This document shows positions 43,823 to 54,866 of a DNA stretch of 64,000 nt, in pieces. Under the pieces are notes generated by a model. The model ran no database searches, was not told where the DNA came from, and saw nothing but the letters and a program-made list of their open reading frames with translations. Numbering within the stretch: the first letter of the stretch is position 1; every line of letters starts with the position of its first letter. The translations under genes and the position numbers were made by a program. Source of the DNA: Halisarca cf. caerulea (lineage: Eukaryota; Porifera; Demospongiae; Chondrillida; Halisarcidae); NCBI GenBank assembly GCA_963170055.1, contig CAUJGJ010000397.1:14086428-14150427 (forward strand), written 5' to 3'.

Positions 43823-45213
43823 ATGGCTTCTTCGAAGCTAAATTTATCACAACTGCGTCAGCTAACAAACTTGTACAAAGAAGCACTGCAAGGTCATTAT
43901 GATGTTCTGGCAGAAGAAGTGAACGTGCATTCAATTGTAAACAAGCTTTTTCAGCGAAAAGTGATTTCATTTGAACTTAAACAAGCTATTCAAGCTGACA
44001 AAGTACGTATCAGTGCAGCTACGATGTTTTTGGACGATTTATTTGGTAGGTGTACAGCGGAAAGGTTTGAGAATTTTTTTGAGCTTCTGAAAACGGATGA
44101 CTCTGAGTCTGCAATATCTCACAAAAAGCTTGCAGAAAATGTGTATACAGATGAATTGGTTGCAAAGGTATGTGGAATTATGTATAGATAAGTCTTGGAT
44201 AATAGGCTCAGCTTATATAGTCTAAGTCTTAGAGTACAATTTACTATTGGTATTGCACACAATGTCATGTATATCTATACTAGGCTAAGTCTGTACTGCG
44301 CAGTGGAATCCATGTTAGCTGATTTTTATTAGTACAGTAAGTGACTGCATTTTATGGGGTGTAAGCCGTGGACCTTCTTTTAAAATTGGCATCTTATATC
44401 ATATACTTGCAAGGCACAAGCAACGAAAACACCTTGAGTCACTATAAGACTTAATAGACATACATATATCAGTCATAAAAAGATTATGCCATTAATTTCA
44501 TTGTTAGCTGATGGAATTGGGCTACACAATGCAGTTGGTAAGCAAGATTCTTCTTTCTTGTAGTAGTTACAGCTGCAGCTGTTTTATTATGCGAAATATG
44601 TATGAGCAAAGGCATTTGAACATCACTGTACCATGATTAATAGCTGCTAAGCATTAAGAATGAAAACACTATATACCACCCTATGGTATAATTTTAATAC
44701 AATACATTCTTAGACTATTATATTGTAAGATAATATTAATTTTAAAATTGTTGTGCGGTGTGCGAGCATTTTTGCCATACTGTAGGTCACCTTTTTCGGT
44801 CACTGCGTTAAACATCAATTCATCAACCAAGCATATGTTTTATAAATGAAACATTACTTTTGCCAGGCAGTGCATATTTTCTACTGATATAGGCAAAGTT
44901 TATTGCAAATTTGGAGGAGTCTACTGATTCAAAAAAAGAAGCAGAGCATGTTCTAGCAGACCTACAGCCCCCACTTACTGGAGATTCTGAGGATGTCTTC
45001 TTCAATGAAGACAATGTCCCTTCTGAGTCACAGCAGCCAGACAGTGAACACAGCACAAAAGCCTCAGTTGAAGTAGTACAGTACATATATCCTGGTAATT
45101 CAGGTGATGATGAAGCTTCTGATGACACGTTTGACATGTCTAAGCAAGAAGACACAGAGCATTTACTAATGGAGCCACCGGCAAGTACACCAAAAGGTAA
45201 TTTAGAATCCTAG
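43823..45213 (+). CDS. CARD-like adaptor gene, copy 2, three exons
   Basis: Exons 43823-44167, 44508-44537 and 44893-45213, the exact counterparts of copy 1 with identical lengths and splice sites. Compared with copy 1, exon 1 has six amino-acid changes (positions 8, 24, 33, 41, 50 and 62, including E41K and S62I) and three silent ones. The last exon has two amino-acid changes and no silent ones that I can see. The 30-nt middle exon is identical. All changes in the helical domain cluster in its N-terminal half. There are no stops or shifts. Possible first exons further upstream were not identified. Confidence 0.6.
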
Positions 45214-45905
45214 TGGATGATGAAGATATGGTAAATTGAATATATTTATTACCGAGTGGCAAGTATAAGACTTAGTGAGTAAAGTGAGGCCAATGATCCT
45301 GACATCCTATTGAGATTTCTCTTTATATGTGCATGTCTGTCGGACTGACCGGTGATACCTTGCACAAGCTTACAGTATATTATATAGTGCACAAGGCTGA
45401 TGGTACATTGTGCAATCCTATAGCACAGGAAACGCGGTGAAGGTTTAGGTTCAGGCATGTACAGGGACTGGCATCCAAAACTATAGATCACACAGGGTAT
45501 TTATAGCCGACCAAGAATAGAATGCGACAATGGGCTTTTTGAAATACCACTGCATGGGAATTATTGATCATTTCTTCTTATAGTTGACAATTTTTGCTCA
45601 GTTTATTCTTACTGGACGAAAGATCTATACATTCTGTGCATGATCGTTGCTATAAACTGGAAATTGTTGCTATATACTGTCTGTAGAAAGATAAAACAAG
45701 CTCAGAATTCATATCAGTTTCAGACAAACAAACTTATAGCGTTGGTCGGACCTTTAGATCCCTCTCAATTCACATAGAAACTAACACAAAAAGAAAAGCA
45801 AGTGGCAAGCTATATGAAAATTGTTCTGGGCCATACGATATAATCTTCCGTAAGAAAGTTATAATCAAAAAAATGCTTTTTCACTCTCCAAACTGCCAAA
45901 TTTTG

Positions 45906-46745
45906 CTTTTTGCCCACCTAGCCATGTGCCTGTTTAAAGCTTACCCTTGTTCCAAGTGTTTTTGGAGGGTTGTTTTGGTAGAACCTTTTTGTACAGTTCT
46001 GTGTCAATCCTACATCCTTTTACAATTATAAAAATGGTTTAATACACCCTTGTTCGTGCGCTTTTCCACTTATTAAATCGCAGTTGCTCGAATAGAGAGG
46101 TTGTTAAAGAAGGTTCTCACGGTAGTTGGAAGGAACTCACTCAAATCTTGTAAGCAAGAAAATAGAGAAGGTTGGCAAAAGTTAGTGTACCTAGCTGGAA
46201 GCAAAGGCTCGACTAAAAGAGCGCTGAAGTTGTCGATTATCCATCTAGTGGCCTTGTGTACGTATGCATTTGCCTAGTCTCGCGTAGCCATTCCACTAAT
46301 CTGAAAATGGCTGATCTGGCTAATGTATGGGATTTGCCTATTAATTTTTTCTCGCTTAAGAAATATAGGTGTTGCTTCAAAACCTACAAATGACACTTCG
46401 CGTTAACAATCAAAGTTCATTGGCAAAAGATAAGACCTTTGTACCCTTCCTGGCGGCCTGTGGCCTATTCAGAAAGGATAAGAAGAAGAGTAATCATCTT
46501 GAAATGTCAGTGGTAATGCGTAGCCATACATCACCGTCTAAGATTTCGAATTTCTTCCAAGAGATTGCCCTAGGAAGGCTTTAAACTACTTTATCTTGTA
46601 GCTAGAGTGCTAAACTGTACCACTATCACTTCGAAATGCTTCTAACTGTACTGTATGGCTAGTTTTTGGGTGAAAATAAAATTTTTGCTTATGTATGGCG
46701 GCCATGTGTTTTCAGTGTCAATCTGACATATGGAGTACTGCACTT
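45906..46745. repeat. Dispersed repeat, related to 10030-10460
   Basis: Shares the ordered blocks listed for 10030-10460, with an extra stretch of about 300 bp in the middle. It starts exactly where the segmental duplication ends, so it may have bounded it. Confidence 0.6.
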
Positions 46746-46749
46746 CATA

Positions 46750-46855
46750 ATGGTGGATGGATGGATGGATGGATGGATGGATGGATGGATGGATAGATAG
46801 ATAGATAGATAGATAGGTATAGATATAGATATATAGATATATAGATATATATTGT
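46750..46855. repeat. Compound tetranucleotide microsatellite
   Basis: (GGAT)n changes into (GATA)n and then into ATATAG-type units. Confidence 0.96.
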
Positions 46856-47567
46856 CTGTGTGTGTTTGTGTGTATGTATTATGTAAGCCCGTGGTAACTG
46901 TAGATATAATATCATCTGAAGTCCTATAATTTTTTTTTCTGGGATAAGTATTTGCGAAATTTACAAAATAATACTCTGCAGTAATTTCCTGCTATGTAGT
47001 AATATCACAGATACGTAGCTCTGATAACATGCAATGTTAAAGGATCGAAGGGCTACTTTAAACCTATTATGTAGCTTCTGCTGTACACACCGCATATAAC
47101 TTACATAGAGTTAAGATTATAATTTAAATTTGTTCCAGTTTTACAAATTCCTACACAGTCTGTCATGTACTAGTTCGAAACACTTTGCTTTAGATTTCAC
47201 AAGAAGTCAAAATTTGGCAAAAATGACCCTGTATGGTAGTCTGTTGGTGCATGTTCATGACGAGAGTCCCTAGCAAATGTGAAACAGTGCTACACAAATA
47301 TGCCATGCACAGTCGTGTATTACTGATTTTATTTAGCAGAAACATTCATTGTGGTACTCAAAGGGTGGTTAATAAATTTTCTAGAGGCAAATTCTTGGAT
47401 GAAATAAACACAGAACTCTCCTGCTGGGTACATAGGTTCAGTGTTGATAGTATTGAATACCTCATGGTATGGGTGAAACAAAAAACCATTTTAAATGGTG
47501 ATTTCAAATTCCCAAAGGTGTATGTATCATCCGGTACATCATCCAAAAGTTAACAGTGACGTCATGC
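46856..47567. other. Non-coding stretch, no gene seen
   Basis: AT-rich. The longest open frame (47233-47553) has no recognisable domain and overlaps the next MITE boundary region. Confidence 0.45.
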
Positions 47568-48440
47568 GCAGGTATGTTATGGCACTTTTTGCCATAAAAC
47601 AAAATGGCTGCCGTTTACGAATGTCTCGAATCAACGCCTTGTTCATGCTTGTTAAAGGTTTAAAACTCCAAGAAACCATCTAGATAGTGAGTTGAACATT
47701 CGTATTTTGATCCTGTATAACTTAAAGAGCCGAAAACACGTTGTACCTGTTGCATCACTTTTCTTCTTAAACCATATCAAAATGAACAAATACGCAAAAA
47801 CGCGGAGATGAAGACCTCCGAGTTTAAACACAAACGTAGGTTCAGAAGACACGGCATATCCTTATCTTACTTTCCTGATTAGGGGAAGATGTTGCTCCAC
47901 TCCTCAGCTGTTATGGCAAAGGTTTTCTGGTCCAACAGGACGGCTGTGGCAACAAACGGCGTGACATAAACTGAAAGGAAAGGCCGAATATCTTCCCCTA
48001 ATCAGAATTCCAAGTTTAGTCCTTAAAGGATAATCTGTCAATGTTTCAAGCACACAGGTAGAGGTTTAGATCTCCGCGTTTTATGCCATAACTTTCTTAT
48101 GGAAAAAGAGCTCTTCTCAAGCCCTTGGTCACATGACACCACGTGTTCTAAAGTATAGAGAGGCTAATTTATACACCTTCGTACGGGGAGGCAAACTAGA
48201 GCTTCGGAAGCTCGATCACTTTCAGATCTGCGCCCGTTTACAGTTTACTACGATCGATTTGCTAACTTGGCTGGCCAGAACCCTTTCTATTGATGGTACA
48301 ACAATTTAAATCTCGAATATTAGGAAAGATGTCACACGGGAAAAACGTGATAATTAGTATTAGGCGTGACGATTTAATCGCATTCCTGTTAAAACCACAA
48401 AATGTCCTTCGCAACCACGAATCTGCCATAACTTACCTGC
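47568..48440. mobile_element. GCAGGT-family MITE
   Basis: The ends GCAGGTATGTTATGGCA and (reversed) GCAGGTAAGTTATGGCA are inverted repeats. CAAAATGGCTGCC lies just inside the left end. The interior matches 6800-7100. Length is 873 bp and it is non-coding. Confidence 0.78.
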
Positions 48441-48639
48441 GTGACAGAAAATGTTTGCGACAACGAGCACAATAAACGGGTCAGATTTATTGTCACCGTA
48501 TGAAATATTGGTGAATGCCCAATACCAATTGAAATGTTGAAGAATATTGGGTAATTGTCAAAGATGACTTTTCTCCTCCTTAACAGTTAATATGCTTGAA
48601 TATGGTAAGGCGTGCTGTCGACAAAATTGTTGTGAATTA

Positions 48640-49060
48640 TGTACATATTTGGATCCTCCTAGTAAAGAAACACTACCACAGTTCATCGAAGGCTCTAGGG
48701 CAAGCATCCTGAATCATACATACCAAAAAATCACACACATACTCCACAGGATTAAGATCTGCAAGATTTGCAGTCCTTTTATAATGGATTCAATTTGTCG
48801 CTCTTGTCGATGATATTCTCGTGCAGAAATTTTGCATAGTGGAGTAAGTAAAATGATAGGTGACATTATTGTGATGTAAAATTTGATCATTCGCGTAAGT
48901 AAAAGCAATAATTGGTTTTCTGAACGATTATATGAAACAATATGGTTCAGTGTTGACTACACGTCACATTTGCTCCCTTTGTCATAAACCAAACAACTGT
49001 CCCAGAACCAAACAGAGTGCCGTACGCCTATAAGATGGACTGTGGGAATACAGGAAGGCT
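48640..49060 (-). pseudogene. Fossil Tc1-type transposase fragment
   Basis: Minus-strand frames, broken by stops and shifts, still show SVWFWDSCLVYDKG (compare the VWGCF segment of Tc1 transposases), ILHHNN near the second aspartate region, and LADLNPVEYVCD, a close match to the DLNPIE..WD signature. There is no intact frame and no clear ends. It lies between two GCAGGT-family MITEs. Confidence 0.6.
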
Positions 49061-50002
49061 TAAACGTAGCACTGTTGTTGCTACCTGTGCAAATTCAAGA
49101 GGACAGCACCCACTTTGTGCAACATCTTCATGTTGAAGTGCTTTCGACTTTGGCGTTTCAAAATAGTACAAACCGGTTCTTTAACTATAGAAATGGAAGA
49201 AATGCTCTAAAAGACAGCATACATTAGTATCTCTTGAAATTTAGATTCCCAATACAGTTTTAAGAACATTTTTTTACATGCTGTCACTGTTAACTTTCTA
49301 TCGGAGGGCAGTGTAGGTGCCATATGCAGGTATGTTATGTCCGATTTCTGGACATAAAACAAAATGGCGGACGACTACGAGGTACTATAATTTTTCGCTT
49401 CGATCTTCGTTCAAATGTAAGCAGACTTTCTGAAAATAGCCAAGATGGCATCTGACACATATATACTTGGCTTCGAAAGCAACAAAAGCTAGTTCTAACC
49501 TCTGCAAGTCGTTTGTAATGAGTTTTCTTTACACCATACGCAAATATTTCAAAATGCAAAAAAGGCAGTGGTTAGGATCTTGGCTTTTGGACACGAAAGT
49601 AGGTTCAAAAGAAAGCACAGATTGAAAACTTACTAAATCGAATCTTGGGTGATGATCCTCCACTCCACGGCTGTTATGTCAAGGGGTTTTTGCCCAAAAA
49701 CAAGGCTCCCAGCTATAAGATATTGGACATAAACCGAACGGAGCAATGCACATTACCCCAACATTCGATTCTGAGGGTTTGGTCCTTTAGTAACAATATA
49801 TCAAAGTTTCAAAGCTAAAAGCCGAGATTTCTACCACCGCCTTTTTCGATAAAGTTTTCTTGTCGAACAGAACCGTCTTTCCAGGCTAAGTCACGCGTTG
49901 TCACATGTTCCATGAACATTTTTCTCGTATACTCACGTATATGTCACGCTTGCAAATGATATCATCACCAAAACAAACTATAGGCGTGTGACAAACCCAC
50001 GC

Positions 50003-50206
50003 TGTTATGTGTGATTGACCTCATGTTTGACCTTTATTGTGATGGTGTGATTTCATTGGTCACTCTGAACTGTTGTTAGTCTTGTTTGTTGCCATGGTGA
50101 TATGCTTGTCTATTTAAGAACTGCTGAGTGCCTTCATAATTGGTCTTGCAATGAGATATGAACTAATGTTGATAAGTGTCGTGTTGGCTGGAGCTCAGAT
50201 ATAACA
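50003..50206 (+). repeat. 5' LTR of Gypsy element 2
   Basis: Begins TGTTATGTG and ends ATATAACA. A TATTTAAG (about 50112) could be the TATA box of the element promoter. Confidence 0.95.
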
Positions 50207-50243
50207 GAATTGGCGACGAGGATTTCAAAGAACCTCTGTAAGA

Positions 50244-53200
50244 ATGTCTCATCACTCATTTGGAGAGTTTAACGAAGACAAAGAGGAATGGCTGTCTTAT
50301 ACAGAGAGGCTACAAGAGTACTTCACTGCAAACGAGGTTGAAGGAGAGGAAAAGAAGCGGGCTGTACTGCTAAGTGCCTGTGGTGCAACCACCTATCAAC
50401 TCATTAGGAACCTAACAGCTCCAGCTAAGCCATCCAGCAAGACTTTCAAAAATCTAGTAGAGTTAGTACAACAACACAAGAGCCCAAAGCCATCAGTGAT
50501 TGTTCAGCGATATTCTTTTCACACACGCCAGCAGAAGGAGGGAGAGTCCATAGCTGACTTTGTGGCAGACTTGCGGAAAATCTCTGATCACTGCAACTTT
50601 GGAGCTACCTTAACAGAAATGTTGAGGGATCGCTTAGTCTGTGGGATACGCAATACAGCATTACAAAGACGTTTGCTGGCTGAAGAGGACCTAACCTTCG
50701 ACAGAGCCTTTTCTATGTGTCAAGCGTTTGCAGCAGCTGAACGGGATACACGGGATATCCAATCGAGCCAGAAGAAAAGTACCTCTAGTGTTCTCACAGT
50801 GAAGAAAGTGGTAGATACTCATGCAACTCAGCAAAGGTCAACACATCTTTGCTACAGGTGTCTAGGAAAACATTTTCCCAGAGAGTGTCCTTTCAAACAA
50901 GCTACATGTCATCACTGTTCCAAGCGTGGCCACATACAGAAAGCTTGCTTGGCCAAGCATGAGCCAAAGAAAACCCCAGGGTATGTGAAAAGGAAGGCAA
51001 GACCAGTACACGTGGTGGAAGGTGATACTGTTGACCATATAGCTTGTGATGAATGTTCTCACCCTGACACTTACACATTGTTTCATGTTTCTGACTCAAA
51101 CAGAAGTCCAATTATTGTCTCTATGCTAGTCCAGGGTATAGAGATCCCTATGGAAGTAAACACTGGTGCAGCTGTCTCACTCATCAGTGAAGCCACATAC
51201 AAGAAGCTCCTGAAGGAGACCAAGCCACAGCTTCAGCCAACTAATGTCATCCTGAAGACCTATACAGGACAAAGTATTGAAGCCTTGGGACAGCTGTCCA
51301 TTGATGTCCAATATGGAAGTCAAAAAGCTGGTAACATCAGACTACTTGTCATTAAAGGAGATGGCCCAAGCTTGTTGGGTCGTAACTGGTTGTCTATGTT
51401 CAGGTTGAACTGGAAACAGCTTTGCCTAGTGAAGTCCATCACACCCAATCTGGATAGCATCCTTGAGGCTCATGCTGGGATGTTTCGTGATGAACTAGGT
51501 AAGCTCAACAACCAGGAGGTAGACATTGTCGTCCAACCGGACTCCACTCCAATCTTTTGTCGTTCTCGACCGGTACCCCATTCCTTACGGGCTAAAGTTG
51601 AGGAAGAGTTGTTACGCCTTGAGAATGAGGGAGTGATTCAACGTGTGGAACGTGCAGATTGGGCAGCACCAATTGTTCCTGTGGTCAAGCCTGACAAAAG
51701 TGTACGCATATGTGGGGACTATCGCATGACTGTCAACAAAGTTGCCAAACTCGACTCCTATCCACTGCCTCGGATTGAAGATATCTTCACATCTTTAGCC
51801 GGAGGGAAGCATTTTTCAAAGCTGGACGTTGCCCATGCTTATCTCCAGTTGCCACTGAAAGACTCTTGCAAGCAGTATACAACTATCAATACGCACAAGG
51901 GGCTTTTCCAGTATTTAAGGTTACCATTTGGAGTGTCTGCTGCACCATCAATCTTTCAAAGGACAATGGAGACCCTGCTAGCTGGTATTCCACATGTTTC
52001 GGTGTATATTGATGACATCCTTGTGACAGGTACATCCGATGAGGAACACATACAGACACTGGAACAAGTTCTGACCAGATTGGAAAGTTGTGGAATGAGG
52101 TTAAAGAAGAGTAAGTGTGTTTTCTTTGCACCCTCTGTTAAGTATCTTGGTCATTCCATTACTGTAGAAGGTCTTGCTCCCACTGATGAGAAGGTTCAGG
52201 CTGTGAAGGAAGCTCCTGCTCCGCAGAATGTTGGTCAACTCCGATCCTTCTTGGGAATGATTTCCTACTACAACAAGTTTCTACCCAACCTAGCTTCTCA
52301 GCTAGCTCCACTACATAAGCTGCTAGAGAAGAACAGGAAGTGGGAGTGGACAACTGCCCAGGAAGAAGCATTTCAAACAGCGAAATCGAATCTTACTTCC
52401 GAGTGCTTACTTGTTCACTATGATCCTCTCAAGGAGCTAGTTCTTGAATGCGATGCCTCGCCTTATGGCCTTGGCGCAGTCTTGTCACATCCAGGAAGTG
52501 GTGGACAACTTCAGCCTATAGCCTATGCAAGCAGATCATTGGCTGCAGCGGAACGGAACTACTCGCAGCTTGAGAGGGAAGGCCTGGCCATTGTGTGGGG
52601 TGTGAAGAAATTCCATCAGTATCTGTATGGGAGGAAGTTTGTTATTTATTCTGATCACAAACCCTTACAGAGCATTCTCAATCCGTCACGCCATATTTCC
52701 ACAATGGCATCAGCTCGCACTCAGCGCTGGGCTTTAACCCTAAGTGCATATGATTATTCTTTGAAGTATAAGTCTTGTTCCAATCTTGCTAATGCAGATT
52801 CCTTGAGTCGGCTACCGCTGCCATTAGTACCAGATGATGTGCCTATGACCGGAGAAGCACTGTACCTTGTGGATCTGCTGGATAATTCCCCTATCACCTC
52901 TACATCAATCAGGATGTGGACGGAGAAGGACCCCACCTTGTCTAAGGTATCAACCTACGTACTCCAAGGATGGCCGTCCACTGTTGATGATGCCCTGAGA
53001 GTCTACCATCATCGAAGAAATGAGCTTTCAGTGGAAGATCGTTGCTTGCTGTGGGGAAGCCGGGTTGTTGTTCCAGAGAGAGGAAGAAGGATGGTTCTCC
53101 AGCTCCTACATGAAGGTCATCCAGGAATAACTAGGATGAAGAGTCTCGCTAGGAGTGTTGTTTGGTGGCCCGGGATTGATTCAGCTATCGAGGAAGCTGT

Positions 53201-54101
53201 GAAGACTTGCTTATCATGTCAGGAAAATGCAAAGTCACCACCTCCAGCATCCATCCATCCATGGGAGTGGCCGAGCCAACCGTGGTCAAGGATCCATATA
53301 GACTATGCTGGACCCTTCCTTGGAAAGATGTTCTTGGTAGTTGTGGATGCTCATTCCAAATGGATTGAAGTTGTGTCAGTTCCATCGGCAACATCCTCCA
53401 ACACTATCAAGCAGCTTCGAGCAATGTTTGCGAGATATGGTCTACCACAACAAATTGTATCTGACAATGGTACATCATTTACCAGTGCAGAATTCCACGA
53501 ATTTGTGAAGAAGAATGGTATTCACCACCGTACAATCGCTCCATATCATCCATCATCAAATGGTCTGGCTGAAAGAGCCGTTCAATCATTCAAGCGGGGC
53601 CTGAAGAAAGATGATAGCGAAGCAGATGTCGAGACCAAGCTGGCGAGGTTCTTGTTTCATCATCGCAGCACACCGACTGCTACAGGGATATCCCCTTCAG
53701 AACTATTCCTTAAAAGACGAATGAGAACCCAGCTGGAATTATTGCGACCAGACTTGCAAGAACGCATCAGGCACCAGCAGCAGAAAACAGTTGATCGCTA
53801 CAAAGCTCATTCACCACCGTTTGAAGTTGATGATCCAATCTTTGTGAGAAACTACTCATCAGGACCGAGGTGGATTCCTGCCCGTATTGTGTCTGTCAGT
53901 GGATCCAGTAACTTTGATGTAGAGAGTGAAGATGGTCGAATCCTTCACAGGCATCCAGACCAGATTCGAAGACGATGTACATCGAGCCACAATGTGATTG
54001 ATGATGATGATTGCCTGCCAAATCCACCAAGTCCACCACCACTAAGACGATCGACTAGAACCAGACATCCTCCATCCAGATATCAGCCATCATGGAACTA
54101 A
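50244..54101 (+). CDS. gag-pol: Gag-Pol polyprotein of Gypsy element 2, uninterrupted, 1,285 residues
   Basis: Order: gag (residues about 1-190); two zinc knuckles (CYRCLGKHFPREC and CHHCSKRGHIQKAC); retropepsin-like region with VNTGAAVSLI; reverse transcriptase with KLDVAHAYLQ and YIDDILV; RNase H with ECDASPYGLG and YSDHKPL; integrase with the HHCC finger (HEGHPG ... CLSC) and DDE residues in HIDYAG, VSDNG and GLAERAV. The retropepsin motif has Asn where the catalytic Asp of the DTG triad is expected, which should inactivate the protease. All other catalytic residues look right. No separate envelope gene and no chromodomain were seen. Confidence 0.95.
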   Translation: MSHHSFGEFNEDKEEWLSYTERLQEYFTANEVEGEEKKRAVLLSACGATTYQLIRNLTAPAKPSSKTFKNLVELVQQHKSPKPSVIVQRYSFHTRQQKEGESIADFVADLRKISDHCNFGATLTEMLRDRLVCGIRNTALQRRLLAEEDLTFDRAFSMCQAFAAAERDTRDIQSSQKKSTSSVLTVKKVVDTHATQQRSTHLCYRCLGKHFPRECPFKQATCHHCSKRGHIQKACLAKHEPKKTPGYVKRKARPVHVVEGDTVDHIACDECSHPDTYTLFHVSDSNRSPIIVSMLVQGIEIPMEVNTGAAVSLISEATYKKLLKETKPQLQPTNVILKTYTGQSIEALGQLSIDVQYGSQKAGNIRLLVIKGDGPSLLGRNWLSMFRLNWKQLCLVKSITPNLDSILEAHAGMFRDELGKLNNQEVDIVVQPDSTPIFCRSRPVPHSLRAKVEEELLRLENEGVIQRVERADWAAPIVPVVKPDKSVRICGDYRMTVNKVAKLDSYPLPRIEDIFTSLAGGKHFSKLDVAHAYLQLPLKDSCKQYTTINTHKGLFQYLRLPFGVSAAPSIFQRTMETLLAGIPHVSVYIDDILVTGTSDEEHIQTLEQVLTRLESCGMRLKKSKCVFFAPSVKYLGHSITVEGLAPTDEKVQAVKEAPAPQNVGQLRSFLGMISYYNKFLPNLASQLAPLHKLLEKNRKWEWTTAQEEAFQTAKSNLTSECLLVHYDPLKELVLECDASPYGLGAVLSHPGSGGQLQPIAYASRSLAAAERNYSQLEREGLAIVWGVKKFHQYLYGRKFVIYSDHKPLQSILNPSRHISTMASARTQRWALTLSAYDYSLKYKSCSNLANADSLSRLPLPLVPDDVPMTGEALYLVDLLDNSPITSTSIRMWTEKDPTLSKVSTYVLQGWPSTVDDALRVYHHRRNELSVEDRCLLWGSRVVVPERGRRMVLQLLHEGHPGITRMKSLARSVVWWPGIDSAIEEAVKTCLSCQENAKSPPPASIHPWEWPSQPWSRIHIDYAGPFLGKMFLVVVDAHSKWIEVVSVPSATSSNTIKQLRAMFARYGLPQQIVSDNGTSFTSAEFHEFVKKNGIHHRTIAPYHPSSNGLAERAVQSFKRGLKKDDSEADVETKLARFLFHHRSTPTATGISPSELFLKRRMRTQLELLRPDLQERIRHQQQKTVDRYKAHSPPFEVDDPIFVRNYSSGPRWIPARIVSVSGSSNFDVESEDGRILHRHPDQIRRRCTSSHNVIDDDDCLPNPPSPPPLRRSTRTRHPPSRYQPSWN

Positions 54102-54113
54102 AGCGGGAGGAAC

Positions 54114-54317
54114 TGTTATGTGTGATTGACCTCATGTTTGACCTTTATTGTGATGGTGTGATTTCATTGGTCACTCTGAACTGTTGTTAGTCTTGTTTGT
54201 TGCCATGGTGATATGCTTGTCTATTTAAGAACTGCTGAGTGCCTTCATAATTGGTCTTGCAATGAGATATGAACTAATGTTGATAAGTGTCGTGTTGGCT
54301 GGAGCTCAGATATAACA
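54114..54317 (+). repeat. 3' LTR of Gypsy element 2
   Basis: Identical to 50003-50206 as read, and followed by the CACGC duplication. Confidence 0.95.
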
Positions 54318-54866
54318 CACGCGTTGCCCACTATAACGAAATTCATTGGGTGAAGCCAGATAACGTTGCGCTTTTGGCTGGATTAGGACATAACATACCT
54401 GCGTATTATATGGACTACATTTTTAATTAAAAAGTTTACATAGCAAGAATATGGTCACAATTTCGACTAATTATTATTATTCTTATAGAACAGGCTAGAA
54501 CTTGCTAGAAGACACATTTAAACTTGATTTTGCCACCATTGGAACCAATTACTCTCACATTTAATTATTACTTTTAGGAGAAATGAGTTCAATGGAAAAG
54601 CTAAAAATCCCAACTTTGTGATAAAATTGGTTTTAATCCGCTATTTTTAAAATGGCAGGTTCCTCGGACACCCCAACCAGAGCAGCAATGAGCGCCCAGA
54701 GAGCCTGGGATTGTCCAGTTGTTGGGGCTTAATTATGTTTCCAACCTGCTGTCTAACGCAACATGCAGACCCCATTGCCAAAGCCTGTTTGTTATAGCAT
54801 CACAACAAAGGGGTCTGGTACATGCAGTGCCCCACCCATTTCCACCCTTACTTTATTGACTGGGCT

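Larger units (their letters stand above)
40488..45905 (+). repeat. Segmental duplication copy 2, continuous
   Basis: The same order of landmarks as copy 1: minus-strand frame, (GT)n, proline-rich candidate exon, CARD-like gene. The 7-kb interruption is absent. The junction CATTATTAATTATAATGCAC at about 43427 and the undisrupted TA near 43450 mark where copy 1 differs. Confidence 0.9.
50003..54317 (+). mobile_element. Gypsy/Ty3-type LTR retrotransposon 2, very young
   Basis: Two 204-bp LTRs (50003-50206, 54114-54317) with TG...CA ends appear identical base for base. The target duplication is CACGC (49998-50002 and 54318-54322). The primer-binding site TGGCGACGAGGAT at 50211-50223 is the tRNA-Ser(GCT) type. 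A polypurine tract (AAAGCGGGAGGAAC) precedes the 3' LTR. One uninterrupted gag-pol frame fills the element. Confidence 0.95.
49326..54402. mobile_element. GCAGGT-family MITE split by Gypsy element 2
   Basis: The left end GCAGGTATGTTATGTCC (49326) and the reversed right end with the same 17 bases (ending 54402) frame 757 bp of MITE sequence once the LTR element (50003-54317) and one copy of its target duplication are removed. AAAATGGCGGAC lies inside the left end. Confidence 0.78.
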
